Assembly: GCA_963715045.1 (NCBI GenBank)
Contig: CAVQRC010000015.1
Coordinates: 1 to 47,033 of the forward strand
DNA length: 47,033 nucleotides
Direction: 5' to 3'
DNA from: CAVQRC01 sp963715045
GTDB taxonomy: Bacteria > Planctomycetota > Planctomycetia > Pirellulales > Lacipirellulaceae
Shown here piece by piece: positions 24,766-32,450 of the stretch. A program made the position numbers and the translations under genes. Positions within the stretch are counted from its first letter, which is position 1. Every line of letters begins with the position of its first letter. The notes beneath the pieces are model-generated. The model had not been told where the DNA came from and did not search any database. It saw only the letters and a list, made by a program, of their open reading frames with translations.

Positions 24766-25763
24766 GCGATTTTCTCTCCCTGGGCCTGGGCCAGGCAGAC
24801 GGCCGTCGTGGCGACGACGTCGTCGACGCTGGCGCCGCGCGACAGATCACTGACCGGGTGGGCGAAACCCTGCAGGAATGGCCCGATTGCCCGCGCTCCG
24901 GCCAGATACTGTACCAGCTTGTAGGCAATATTTCCGGCGTTCAGGTCGGGAAAGATCAACACGTTCGCCTGGCCTGCGACGTCGCTGGGCGTCTTGATCT
25001 TCTTGGCCGCAACGGCCGACATCAGGGCCGTATCGGCTTGGAACTCGCCGTCAATCCGCGCCTGCGGCGACCGCTCGCGGATGATCTCGAGCGCCTGCTT
25101 GACTCGCTCGACGTGTTCGTGAGCGGCGCTGCCCTGCGTTGAGAATGAGAGCAGGGCGACCCGCGGCACCTCATCCAGGAGCCTGCCCGCACTGGCTTCA
25201 GACGCCAGGGCGATATCGGCCAGTTGAGTCGGTGTCGGCGCAATGTTGACCGCACAGTCGGCGAAGATCAGCGGGCGATCGCGGCGTCCCTGAAACTCCG
25301 GCAGCACCATCAGAAAGAAACTCGACGCGGTCTCGATCCCGGGAGCATATCCGATCGTCAGCGCTGCCGCCTGGATGACATTCGCCGTGGCGGTCCCAAC
25401 TCCCGCCACGAGCGTTTCGGCTTCGCCCCGCTTGACCATCATGCCGCCGAAGACAAGCGGTCGCGAAACCATCCGCACCGCGACGCGGGGCTTCATTCCC
25501 CGGGTGGCTGCGTAGTCTGCCGCATAGGCTTCGACGTGTTTCGACTCGCCGATGTCGATCGTCTGAATGTCCGTCAGCCCGATTCCCGCATCACGGGCGG
25601 CCTGCTCGACCTTCACACGCTCACCGATGACGATCGGCACGGCAATGTTCTCGTCGCGAAGGCGGCGGGCCGCGGCAACGATCCGCGCATCGTGCCCCTC
25701 GGGGAGCACCACCCGCAGCCCGCGACCTCGTACCGAGTCGATGAAACTCTCCACCAGGCTCAT
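24762..25763 (-). CDS. pta: Phosphate acetyltransferase (short form)
   Basis: The 333-residue protein is the short Pta type without the N-terminal regulatory domains. It transfers the acetyl group between CoA and phosphate. Visible family segments are VVLPEGHDARIVAAARRL at the N-terminus, RPLVFGGMMVKRGEAETLVAG, IFADCAVNIAPTPTQLADIA, LLSFSTQGSAAHEHVERV and NVLIFPDLNAGNIAYKLVQY with IGPFLQGFAHPVSDLSRG. The ATG at 25763 is preferred; an in-frame TTG at 25787 would add eight residues. It is the first gene of the pta-ackA-DUF4954 unit. A phosphate butyryltransferase is less likely, given the paired acetate kinase. Confidence 0.92.
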   Translation of the reverse strand: MSLVESFIDSVRGRGLRVVLPEGHDARIVAAARRLRDENIAVPIVIGERVKVEQAARDAGIGLTDIQTIDIGESKHVEAYAADYAATRGMKPRVAVRMVSRPLVFGGMMVKRGEAETLVAGVGTATANVIQAAALTIGYAPGIETASSFFLMVLPEFQGRRDRPLIFADCAVNIAPTPTQLADIALASEASAGRLLDEVPRVALLSFSTQGSAAHEHVERVKQALEIIRERSPQARIDGEFQADTALMSAVAAKKIKTPSDVAGQANVLIFPDLNAGNIAYKLVQYLAGARAIGPFLQGFAHPVSDLSRGASVDDVVATTAVCLAQAQGEKIA

Positions 25764-25949
25764 CCGTTGCTTCTCATCAGATGGCAAAAATCGGAGTCAA
25801 TGAATCCGCCACTTCTCAAGGGCCCATCCTACCTTTTCGGCATTCGCCTCGGCAATCGGCAGCGAACGGCAGACCGCGAACAGCGGAACGACTCGGACCT
25901 GAATTGCCACGCAGCTGAACGGTGTTCACAGAAACCAGGCCATCGTCCG

Positions 25950-26786
25950 TCATTGACCGCGGCGAATCTGCGCAAAACTGGCGACTTGTGCGGTGATCGC
26001 CAGTTCGGTCGGAAGCCGCTCCATCGAGCTGGCTCCGTAGAATCCGTCGAGGACCTCGACCTGGTCAAGCATGAATCTGGCATCCTCTGGCATGGCGATC
26101 GGACCGCCGTGGCAAAGCACGATCACGTCTTGGCGAACGCTTCGTGCCGCTTCGGCAATGGCGCGGACCCGTGGCACACAGTCCTCGAGCGAAAGGGCCG
26201 TTTCCGCCCCGATCGTGCCGCTGGTGGTCAGTCCCATATGGGCCACAATGATGTCCGCGCCGACCGCCGTGAGTTCTCGCGCCTGATCGGCATCGAAGGC
26301 ATAGGGAGTGGTCAGCATGTCGAGTTCGTGGGCCGCTGCGATCCACTCAACCTCGAGCGCGAACCCCATACCGGTCTCTTCCAGGTTGGCTCGAAATCTT
26401 CCATCGATCAGGCCGACCGTCGGAAAGTTCTGAATGCCGGCGAATCCCAGTCCTCGCAGTTCGGCGAGCAACTGCCCGCGAATTGCGAACGGATCAACCG
26501 CACAGACGCCTGCCAGGACCGGCGTATGCGTGATTGCGGTGACAACCTCCCGGGCCATTTCCTTGACGATGTCGTTGGCGTTCCCGAACGGCATCAGGCC
26601 GGCGAGCGAGCCACGCCCCGCCATACGGAATCGCCCCGAGTTATAAATCACGATCAGATCGATCCCTCCGGCCTCCTCGCACTTGGCGCTGATACCAGTT
26701 CCTGCACCGCCGCCGATGATTGGGAGACCGGAAGCAATCTTCTGGCGTAGACGTTGGAGGATGGATTCGCGCGGTTCGGGGAGCAT
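25950..26786 (-). CDS. Phosphoenolpyruvate hydrolase-like TIM-barrel protein
   Basis: The 278-residue protein belongs to the PEP-hydrolase-like family related to the C-terminal domain of tomato Tm-1. It shows PIIGGGAGTGISAKCEEAGG, LIVIYNSGRFRMAGRGSLAG, GLMPFGNAND, ITHTPVLAGVCAVDPF, GFAGIQNFPTVGLIDG and IVAHMGLTTSGTIGA, ending with VLCHGGPIAMPEDARF. Members are predicted TIM barrels, and few have been tested biochemically. It lies downstream of the Tm-1 N-domain gene (27017-28213) on the same strand, separated by about 230 bp of simple repeats. An operon is therefore possible, but the spacer is long. Confidence 0.83.
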   Translation of the reverse strand: MLPEPRESILQRLRQKIASGLPIIGGGAGTGISAKCEEAGGIDLIVIYNSGRFRMAGRGSLAGLMPFGNANDIVKEMAREVVTAITHTPVLAGVCAVDPFAIRGQLLAELRGLGFAGIQNFPTVGLIDGRFRANLEETGMGFALEVEWIAAAHELDMLTTPYAFDADQARELTAVGADIIVAHMGLTTSGTIGAETALSLEDCVPRVRAIAEAARSVRQDVIVLCHGGPIAMPEDARFMLDQVEVLDGFYGASSMERLPTELAITAQVASFAQIRRGQ

Positions 26787-26802
26787 GGAGGGTAGGGGGG
26801 TT

Positions 26803-27016
26803 GGGACTCTGGGACTCTGGGACTATGGGATCTGACTGGGACTCATGGGATTCTGGGACGTATGGGACGATGGGACGATGGGACTTCTGAGATTTGCTTT
26901 TTTCGGATTGAGATTTGTTTGTGATCTGGTTTTTGTCATTTGTGATTTGATGCCCATTCGCCTATCTGCCCATTCGCCTATCGCCTATTCGCCTATTCGC
27001 CTATTCGCCTATCTGC
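26803..27016. repeat. Two short-period repeat arrays (GGGACNNT and CGCCTATT types)
   Basis: Positions 26803-26889 are about ten imperfect units of the form GGGACNNT. Positions 26951-27023 are about nine imperfect units of CGCCTATT or CCCATTCG type. Between them is an unusually T-rich stretch containing TTTGTCATTTGTGATTTG, akin to the heptamers at 9222. The arrays fill the spacer between the two Tm-1-related genes and run a few bases into the end of the upstream one. Confidence 0.8.
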
Positions 27017-28213
27017 CTATTCACCAAGCTGTTCGAAGTGGTTGACCAGCGCCTGGGCAAACTCCGGATCGTTGATGTGATGAGGTAAGCGGACGATCCG
27101 TCTGGCTTCGGTTGGATGAGTCTGCAATTCGAGTTCTTCAAACAGGGCTGCGTTGGCTGCGGGATCGTGAAACGGACCGGTGGGTACATCCAGCGCCGAA
27201 AGCCCCCCTTCGGGAATCAGCACGACGAGCGGCGCGGTCGATCGATTGAGCTTGCCGGCGATCCACCGGGCAATCTTCCGATTCTCCTCTGGATTCGTCC
27301 GCATCAGCGTGACCTGCGCGTTGTGGACGTGCAGTCGGCGATTGCGAAATTGCTCGGGTACCGTATCCCGGGCACCAAAGTTGACCATATCCAGTGCTCC
27401 CAGACTCAGCACCACCGGTACGCCTCGGCGGAGCACTTTCTCGAAGCGGTCGGGGCCCGCTGGGAAAACTCCGCCCACGACTTCGTCTGCCACTTCGGTT
27501 GTGGTGATGTCGAGCACACCGCGGATCAGGCCCGAATCCACGAGTTGTTCCATGGCACGCCCGCCGGTACCGGTTGCGTGGAACACGAGGCAGTCGTAGC
27601 CACGCGACTCCAGCGCCGCGCGGACGGCCGTCACGCAGGGGGTCGTGACGCCGAACATGGTCATGCCCAAGGCGGGTCGTGGCTGGCGGGAAGTGGTGCG
27701 ATACGCTGCCATCCCCGCGATCGCGTGGGCGGCGTTGGCGAGAATCTGCTCCGATACGACGTTCAATCCGGCCAGATCAACCACCGAGTACATCATCGTG
27801 ATGTCACTGCAGTCGACATACGGCGCGGTATTGCCGCTGGCCACCGTCGAGAGCATCAGCTTGGGAAGTCCGATCGGCAGGGCACGCATGGCGACCGTGA
27901 TCAAGGCGGTACCCCCGCTGCCGCCAATGCCGATCACGCCCGCCACCTGGTTCGCCTCCGAGGCGTGTTGCAGATAACGGCGGAGGGCCGTTCCCATCAC
28001 CGTCACCGCGGTACCCCGGTCTGCTCCCCCGGGCAAGGCCGTATCTCCGAGCACGACATCCCGCGCGATGTCGGGGACCACACTGGGTCGCGAGTGCGTA
28101 CCGACATCCACCGTCTTCACCGGCAGTCCGGCGTCGCGAATGCGGTCAGCGACGAAGGCCAGCTCTTCGCCCTTGGTATCCATCGTCGCGACAGCGTATA
28201 TGAACTTCGTCAT
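27017..28213 (-). CDS. Tm-1-like ATP-binding domain protein (UPF0261)
   Basis: The 398-residue protein matches the UPF0261/Tm-1 N-terminal domain family. It shows YAVATMDTKGEELAFVADRI at the start, VAGVIGIGGSGGTALITVAM, KLMLSTVASGNTAPYVDCSD, ALGMTMFGVTTPCVTAVRAA, CLVFHATGTGGRAMEQLVDS and LIPEGGLSALDVPTGPF near the end. Length is normal for the family. In tomato, the Tm-1 protein with this domain binds a tobamovirus replication protein; the bacterial role is unknown. Its companion gene downstream encodes the TIM-barrel domain that is fused to it in plants. Confidence 0.87.
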   Translation of the reverse strand: MTKFIYAVATMDTKGEELAFVADRIRDAGLPVKTVDVGTHSRPSVVPDIARDVVLGDTALPGGADRGTAVTVMGTALRRYLQHASEANQVAGVIGIGGSGGTALITVAMRALPIGLPKLMLSTVASGNTAPYVDCSDITMMYSVVDLAGLNVVSEQILANAAHAIAGMAAYRTTSRQPRPALGMTMFGVTTPCVTAVRAALESRGYDCLVFHATGTGGRAMEQLVDSGLIRGVLDITTTEVADEVVGGVFPAGPDRFEKVLRRGVPVVLSLGALDMVNFGARDTVPEQFRNRRLHVHNAQVTLMRTNPEENRKIARWIAGKLNRSTAPLVVLIPEGGLSALDVPTGPFHDPAANAALFEELELQTHPTEARRIVRLPHHINDPEFAQALVNHFEQLGE

Positions 28214-28604
28214 CGGCAGTCGTTCGCGGGTGGCTGATTCACAACGGACAAAATGGTCGCAACTTAGAACCTATCCCAGAACCTGAGTGAACGCGTCCCA
28301 CGGCCGGGGAATCCGGTTGCTGAATCCAGTTTTGGGATCGGCTCTTAGACGTGAACTCTCAGACCTGGTCGCTCGACTTGGCGACACCCGACGCAGCGAC
28401 ATCCACTTCGCCCGCAGGACAACGGAGGAACGGCTTGCAAGGTCCGCACGGATGGGGGATAGTCTGCAGGGAATCCTGAGCCGATCGGATCGAGACTCTA
28501 CTCCGCAAGGATCTCCGAAACAAGCACTGGTTTGTGAACCGGTTCTGATTACGCCAAAGCCGCGGGGGATTCACCGCGTGCTTCCTGATTCTCGGCCAGC
28601 CCTG
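28214..28604. promoter_or_regulatory. Divergent intergenic region
   Basis: It separates the minus-strand Tm-1-like gene from the plus-strand LssY_C gene, so it must hold promoters for both. A full dispersed ~52-bp element lies at 28294-28348. The frame of the LssY_C gene stays open through most of it, so a start upstream of 28605 (for example ATG 28452) cannot be excluded. No -35/-10 pair is convincing by eye. Confidence 0.5.
28294..28348 (+). repeat. Dispersed ~52-bp element, copy 3
   Basis: It reads CGTCCCACGGCCGGGGAAT, then CCGGTTGCTGAATCCAG, then TTTTGGGATCGGCTCTTAG. It is nearly identical to the copy at 45246 and has the same strand as the LssY_C gene that follows. Confidence 0.75.
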
Positions 28605-29924
28605 ATGCCACTCAACAAAGTCCCCATCCTCCGCCGACTCGGTGTTCCCTACACGCCGCGTCCCGACGAGCGACCGTTTCTCGACCGCGTGCAGACCCAG
28701 GAGCAGGACGAGCTGCGCGTACGGGTCGCCGTGCTGGGGAGCCGCGAGAGCGATCGGTTCTTCGGCGTCCCGCTCGCCCGTCGAGGGATTCAGGCCGTGT
28801 GGCTGGAGATTGACAACCACACCACCGGGCCGGTGTATTTCAATCGCGTCCGGCTGGACCCGAATTATTACCCACCTCGGGAGGCCGCAATCGTCAACCA
28901 TTTCGCGACCAGCGTTCGGCTGGCCGGATTCGGTCTGCTCGCATTCTTGTTCCTACCGCTGATCGTGCTTCTACCGCTGAAGCTGATCGGGGCCCGCCGT
29001 GCCAACCGCCGCATGGACGCTTTTTTTTGCGGGCACGCCCTTCCAATCGGCCCGATCGCCGCCGGAAAATCCGCCGCCGGCTTCGTATTTACTTCCCTCG
29101 ATGACGGCACCAAATTCGTGCCCATCCATCTGCTCGGTCCTGTAACGACGCACCAGTTCACGTTTTCGGTTCCGGTTCCGGGAATTGCCGTCGACTACGA
29201 GAAACGCCCCTTCGCTGAGATTCATTTGTCCGATTCGCTGATCGAGTGCGACGAAGCGACACTGCGGGACCGTCTGCGGCAAGAGCCGCGGGCGACGACC
29301 AACCACGCTGCGACTCGCGACGGAGATCCGGCCAACCTGGTGGTGATTGGTCATTTCCCGACACTGCTGACTGCGTTCGGGGCGCGGTGGGATGAGACGG
29401 AAACAATCAGTCTGGCAACCTGTCTGAAAACGGCCAAGGCATTCGTGTTCGGTTCGCGGTACCGCTATTCGCCGGTCAGCCCTCTGTTCCTGTACAGCCG
29501 CAGCCAGGACTTCGCGCTGCAGCGTGCCCGGCACACGATCAATGAGCGTTTGCACCTGCGATTGTGGCTGACTCCCCTGTTGTTCGAAGGCAAGCCAGTC
29601 TGGTTGGGTCAGATCAGTCGCGACATTGGCGTACGGTTCACCTTGCGAACCTGGAATCTCACAACCCACCGTATCGATCCAGACGTCGACGAAGCACGCG
29701 ACTATGTGGTCGCAGATCTGCTCGAGTCCAACCACCTCGAGCGGATGGGTTACGTGGGGGGAGTCGGCGTTTCACCGCAGGACTCTCCGCGTCGCAACCT
29801 GACAGGTGACCCTTACTTCTCGGATGGGAATCGCGCCGTCGTCATTCTCTCACCGACGAAGACCGACACGAAGTTCCTCGGCTGGTACCAGAGCCAGACC
29901 GGTGATGTACCGGCGGTTGGGTAA
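28605..29924 (+). CDS. LssY C-terminal domain-like membrane-anchored protein
   Basis: The protein from ATG 28605 has 439 residues. A hydrophobic segment near residues 108-128 (LAGFGLLAFLFLPLIVLLPL) is likely a membrane anchor. The C-terminal half resembles LssY_C: DPANLVVIGHFPTLLTAF, FGSRYRYSPVSPLFLYSRSQ, HLRLWLTPLLFEGKPVW, SRDIGVRFT and IDPDVDEARDYVVADL. LssY is known from type I secretion loci in Legionella, but the domain's function is not settled. The start is uncertain, since the frame is open back to 28287 and no good ribosome-binding site marks 28605. Confidence 0.68.
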   Translation: MPLNKVPILRRLGVPYTPRPDERPFLDRVQTQEQDELRVRVAVLGSRESDRFFGVPLARRGIQAVWLEIDNHTTGPVYFNRVRLDPNYYPPREAAIVNHFATSVRLAGFGLLAFLFLPLIVLLPLKLIGARRANRRMDAFFCGHALPIGPIAAGKSAAGFVFTSLDDGTKFVPIHLLGPVTTHQFTFSVPVPGIAVDYEKRPFAEIHLSDSLIECDEATLRDRLRQEPRATTNHAATRDGDPANLVVIGHFPTLLTAFGARWDETETISLATCLKTAKAFVFGSRYRYSPVSPLFLYSRSQDFALQRARHTINERLHLRLWLTPLLFEGKPVWLGQISRDIGVRFTLRTWNLTTHRIDPDVDEARDYVVADLLESNHLERMGYVGGVGVSPQDSPRRNLTGDPYFSDGNRAVVILSPTKTDTKFLGWYQSQTGDVPAVG

Positions 29925-30001
29925 CGGGTACGTTTCCCCTGGTGATGCGACGCATCCCCGATTGTCTGCGCTCGCCACCAACCGGACCCTCGGCTTTAAA
30001 G

Positions 30002-31993
30002 CTAAGCTTTGCGGCGATCGAGCATCGAGGTCGTGAGGTCTTTCAACAGCCACCACAGGATGCGTGGCTTGCGTCGTGCCTGCGACAGGGCGTAGGGCAG
30101 GTAGGCCTCGCCGTAGGGGATATAGACCCGCACGGGTACTTCCAGTTCGCGGGCCCGGCGAATGGTCTCTCGCGTCGGCAAGCCGTACAGCAGTTCGACA
30201 TCGCATGGCGTGTTGGCCTGCTGGAGTCGTTGGATCGCTTCGGCGACGAGTGCCGGATCGTGACTCGCGACTCCCACGCGGCGGGCTCGACCCGCCAGTG
30301 CGTCGATCACTTCGAGGAATCCTGTACGTGGATCACGATGCGGATCTGCCGGGTCGACCCACTCTCCTTTGACGACGCGTACAAACAGTCCGCGCTCGCT
30401 CACCCACTGGGCGTCCTCCACGCTGCGGAGCCAGCGGCCCGGCAGCGTGTACCCGATGTCGACCCCGGGAGTCGCCGCTAACGCCTCGTCGACCATCGCG
30501 CGGGTCCGGTCTGCATGCTCCGGTGCCAGTGAGTCGAGGTGGATCCGTCGCTTCACGGTACGCGCGCGCTCCACGATCTCTGCGAACAACTCCGGCGCGA
30601 AATCCAGAGCCGGAAGCTTCGTGGATAGATAGTCGGCCGCTGGTCCAGTCGCCAGCGTGTCGAGACCCTGGAGGTACTGATCGGCGACTTCCCGCCGCGG
30701 ATCGCGATCCGTGTTCCAGAACCCGATCGTGGCCGCCAGACCTTGATCGGTGAGTTGCCGCTGCACGCGGAGCGCGTCGTCGAGCGAATCGCCGGCGATG
30801 TATTTTCGGGCGACGATCTTCATCAACGGCATCAGGCACGCCTTGGCGGCCGCCCGGGACCGGGTCACCAGGCGACGGGTCCGGCGTGTGATATGGCCCC
30901 GCAATTTTGCTCCGACGTCGACGGTCAGGGCAACCGCACCGCGGGGGGAATACGGGTAACTGCGAAGCGAGACGCACGCCCGCTCGTGCGGTGTCCAGAC
31001 TCGGATCCACGACTCGGCAAGCCCCAGGAATTCGTAGGTCTCGTAGCCCGCAGCGGCCGCGTGAGCGATCGAATCGCGGAGCAGGAGATTGCCCGGCGAG
31101 CAACGTTTGAAGTCCGCGTCGTACCCGATCTTCAGCAGCCAGAAGCTGTCTTGCTTGACCATCGCGATCTGCATCGCCACGCGGCGGTCACCGAGCCGCA
31201 AAAAACACAGCCGCAGGATTCCCGCGCGACTCGCCGCCCGAGCGTAGCTGCGGCAGAAGGCGGCCTCGGAGGGCTGACAACGCATCGCCGAGCCGGCCTC
31301 ACCTTTCCAGGACCGCGACTCGATGGCCAGCGCTTCGTCAAGCAAGGCATCGACTTGATCACAACCTGGCGTCAGGATCTCGGCGGTCACCTCACCGAGC
31401 TTCTCGGCGCGGCGGCGCGCACGTCTGAGATCGGCATGACGGCGCGAACTCAAGTGCTGTTCGGGCTCCGTCCACGTAACGTCAAGGGGAATGTAGGGGC
31501 AGGACCGCTGCGGCCGCGTGATCACCAGATTGCGTCGTGCCAGCCACGCACGCAATACCTCGACACTCGGTGACTGTGCAGGTAGTCGCCGAAAGATCAT
31601 TGGCAATGGCTTCCCCGCTAACGACTTGACGAGGTGTGCGCGTGCCGACGGATCGGCGGCGAGGAGGTCCATCGGCTCATTGCACTCGTCGACCCCGAGC
31701 ATGACGGCACGCCGCACGCCATGGATCGACTTGATGGCCATCGGTGTCACTGCGACAAGTTCATCGCCACGATAGACAGCGACGACGTGTGGATCACCAA
31801 CGCCAACATAGGCGTCCAGGCAGGATACGGCCCACTCAACCTGCTCGATCGGTCCGCCCGCTTGCTCTCCGAGCAACCGCCAGTCGGGGGCTAAGCGGTC
31901 CAATCCCTCGCGATTGTTGATCGCTTCGAGACGAAAGGGTTCGACGGAAGCAGTCTCGGGCTGCGGCGGTTTTAGGTCGAGAGCGGCGGGCAT
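30002..31993 (-). CDS. CelD/BioF2-like acyltransferase fused to a proline-dehydrogenase-like barrel
   Basis: The 663-residue protein has two parts. Residues ~10-370 resemble the GNAT-fold Acetyltransf_6 (CelD/FemAB-like) family: WAVSCLDAYVGVGDPHVVAV, HADLRRARRRAEKLGEV, AIESRSWKGEAGSAM and AGYETYEFLGLAESWIRVW. Residues ~410-655 resemble proline dehydrogenase, the flavin enzyme oxidising proline: RKYIAGDSLDDALRVQRQL, YLSTKLPAL, RVVKGEW, VGVASHDPALVAEA, CDVELLYGLP and RVYIPYGEAYLPY. However, the Arg pair that follows the last motif in known proline dehydrogenases and binds the proline carboxylate is replaced here by Ser-Gln (YALSQARRKP). The substrate may therefore differ. The ATG at 31993 is preferred; the open frame extends to 32092. 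It is convergent with the LssY_C gene. Confidence 0.72.
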   Translation of the reverse strand: MPAALDLKPPQPETASVEPFRLEAINNREGLDRLAPDWRLLGEQAGGPIEQVEWAVSCLDAYVGVGDPHVVAVYRGDELVAVTPMAIKSIHGVRRAVMLGVDECNEPMDLLAADPSARAHLVKSLAGKPLPMIFRRLPAQSPSVEVLRAWLARRNLVITRPQRSCPYIPLDVTWTEPEQHLSSRRHADLRRARRRAEKLGEVTAEILTPGCDQVDALLDEALAIESRSWKGEAGSAMRCQPSEAAFCRSYARAASRAGILRLCFLRLGDRRVAMQIAMVKQDSFWLLKIGYDADFKRCSPGNLLLRDSIAHAAAAGYETYEFLGLAESWIRVWTPHERACVSLRSYPYSPRGAVALTVDVGAKLRGHITRRTRRLVTRSRAAAKACLMPLMKIVARKYIAGDSLDDALRVQRQLTDQGLAATIGFWNTDRDPRREVADQYLQGLDTLATGPAADYLSTKLPALDFAPELFAEIVERARTVKRRIHLDSLAPEHADRTRAMVDEALAATPGVDIGYTLPGRWLRSVEDAQWVSERGLFVRVVKGEWVDPADPHRDPRTGFLEVIDALAGRARRVGVASHDPALVAEAIQRLQQANTPCDVELLYGLPTRETIRRARELEVPVRVYIPYGEAYLPYALSQARRKPRILWWLLKDLTTSMLDRRKA

Positions 31994-32009
31994 GCGGAAG
32001 ATACCTCTG

Positions 32010-32440
32010 AGCTGACTAGAAGCCGTTGCGAAACGCGTCTTGACCACCTTGCTTCTCGACCGGGGGAGGCCTGAAACCAGGTTTTGAAACACGCTTTAGG
32101 GTTCTGCTCAAGGGTAGCTTCTCTCCAGCAAAGAACGTGTGGCTCGTACCATCGATGATGCTCTTGAGAGTTACGTTCGACTCCCACTTCACCCGTCCGA
32201 TCGGATTGGTATCGAAAATATCGGCGGTAATGATCGTTCCGCTGGCGCCCGGCCGCAAGAATTCTCAACCACCGCGCTCATTGTTGCCGGCGTTTCCCGC
32301 GTAATCCCCTGTCGCACCCTTGGTGTTGACATTGCCCGCGTCGCCGATGTAGCTGGCGGCCAGATCCGGAGCACGCCGCGATGGACAGTGGTAGAGCGAC
32401 AAGTCGGTCTCCCGAGCCGAGCGATTCACGGGGGCGTAAT
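32010..32440 (-). pseudogene. DUF1559 fragment, internal part only, frameshifted
   Basis: On the minus strand an internal DUF1559-like piece is readable: YHCPSRRAPDLAASYIGDAG and TGDYAGNAGNN, then after a stop and frame change near 32275, GTIITADIFDT and VTLKSIIDGTSHTFFAGEKL. The prepilin N-terminus and the terminal H-X9-DG motif are both absent. It directly abuts the stop codon of the DUF1501 gene at 32451 and lies upstream of the acyltransferase fusion gene. It looks like a remnant left by rearrangement. Confidence 0.7.
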
Positions 32441-32450
32441 AGGTACGGGC

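Noticed and set aside
23689..24924. 411-codon plus-strand open frame
   Set aside because: It is antisense to the unmistakable acetate kinase gene.
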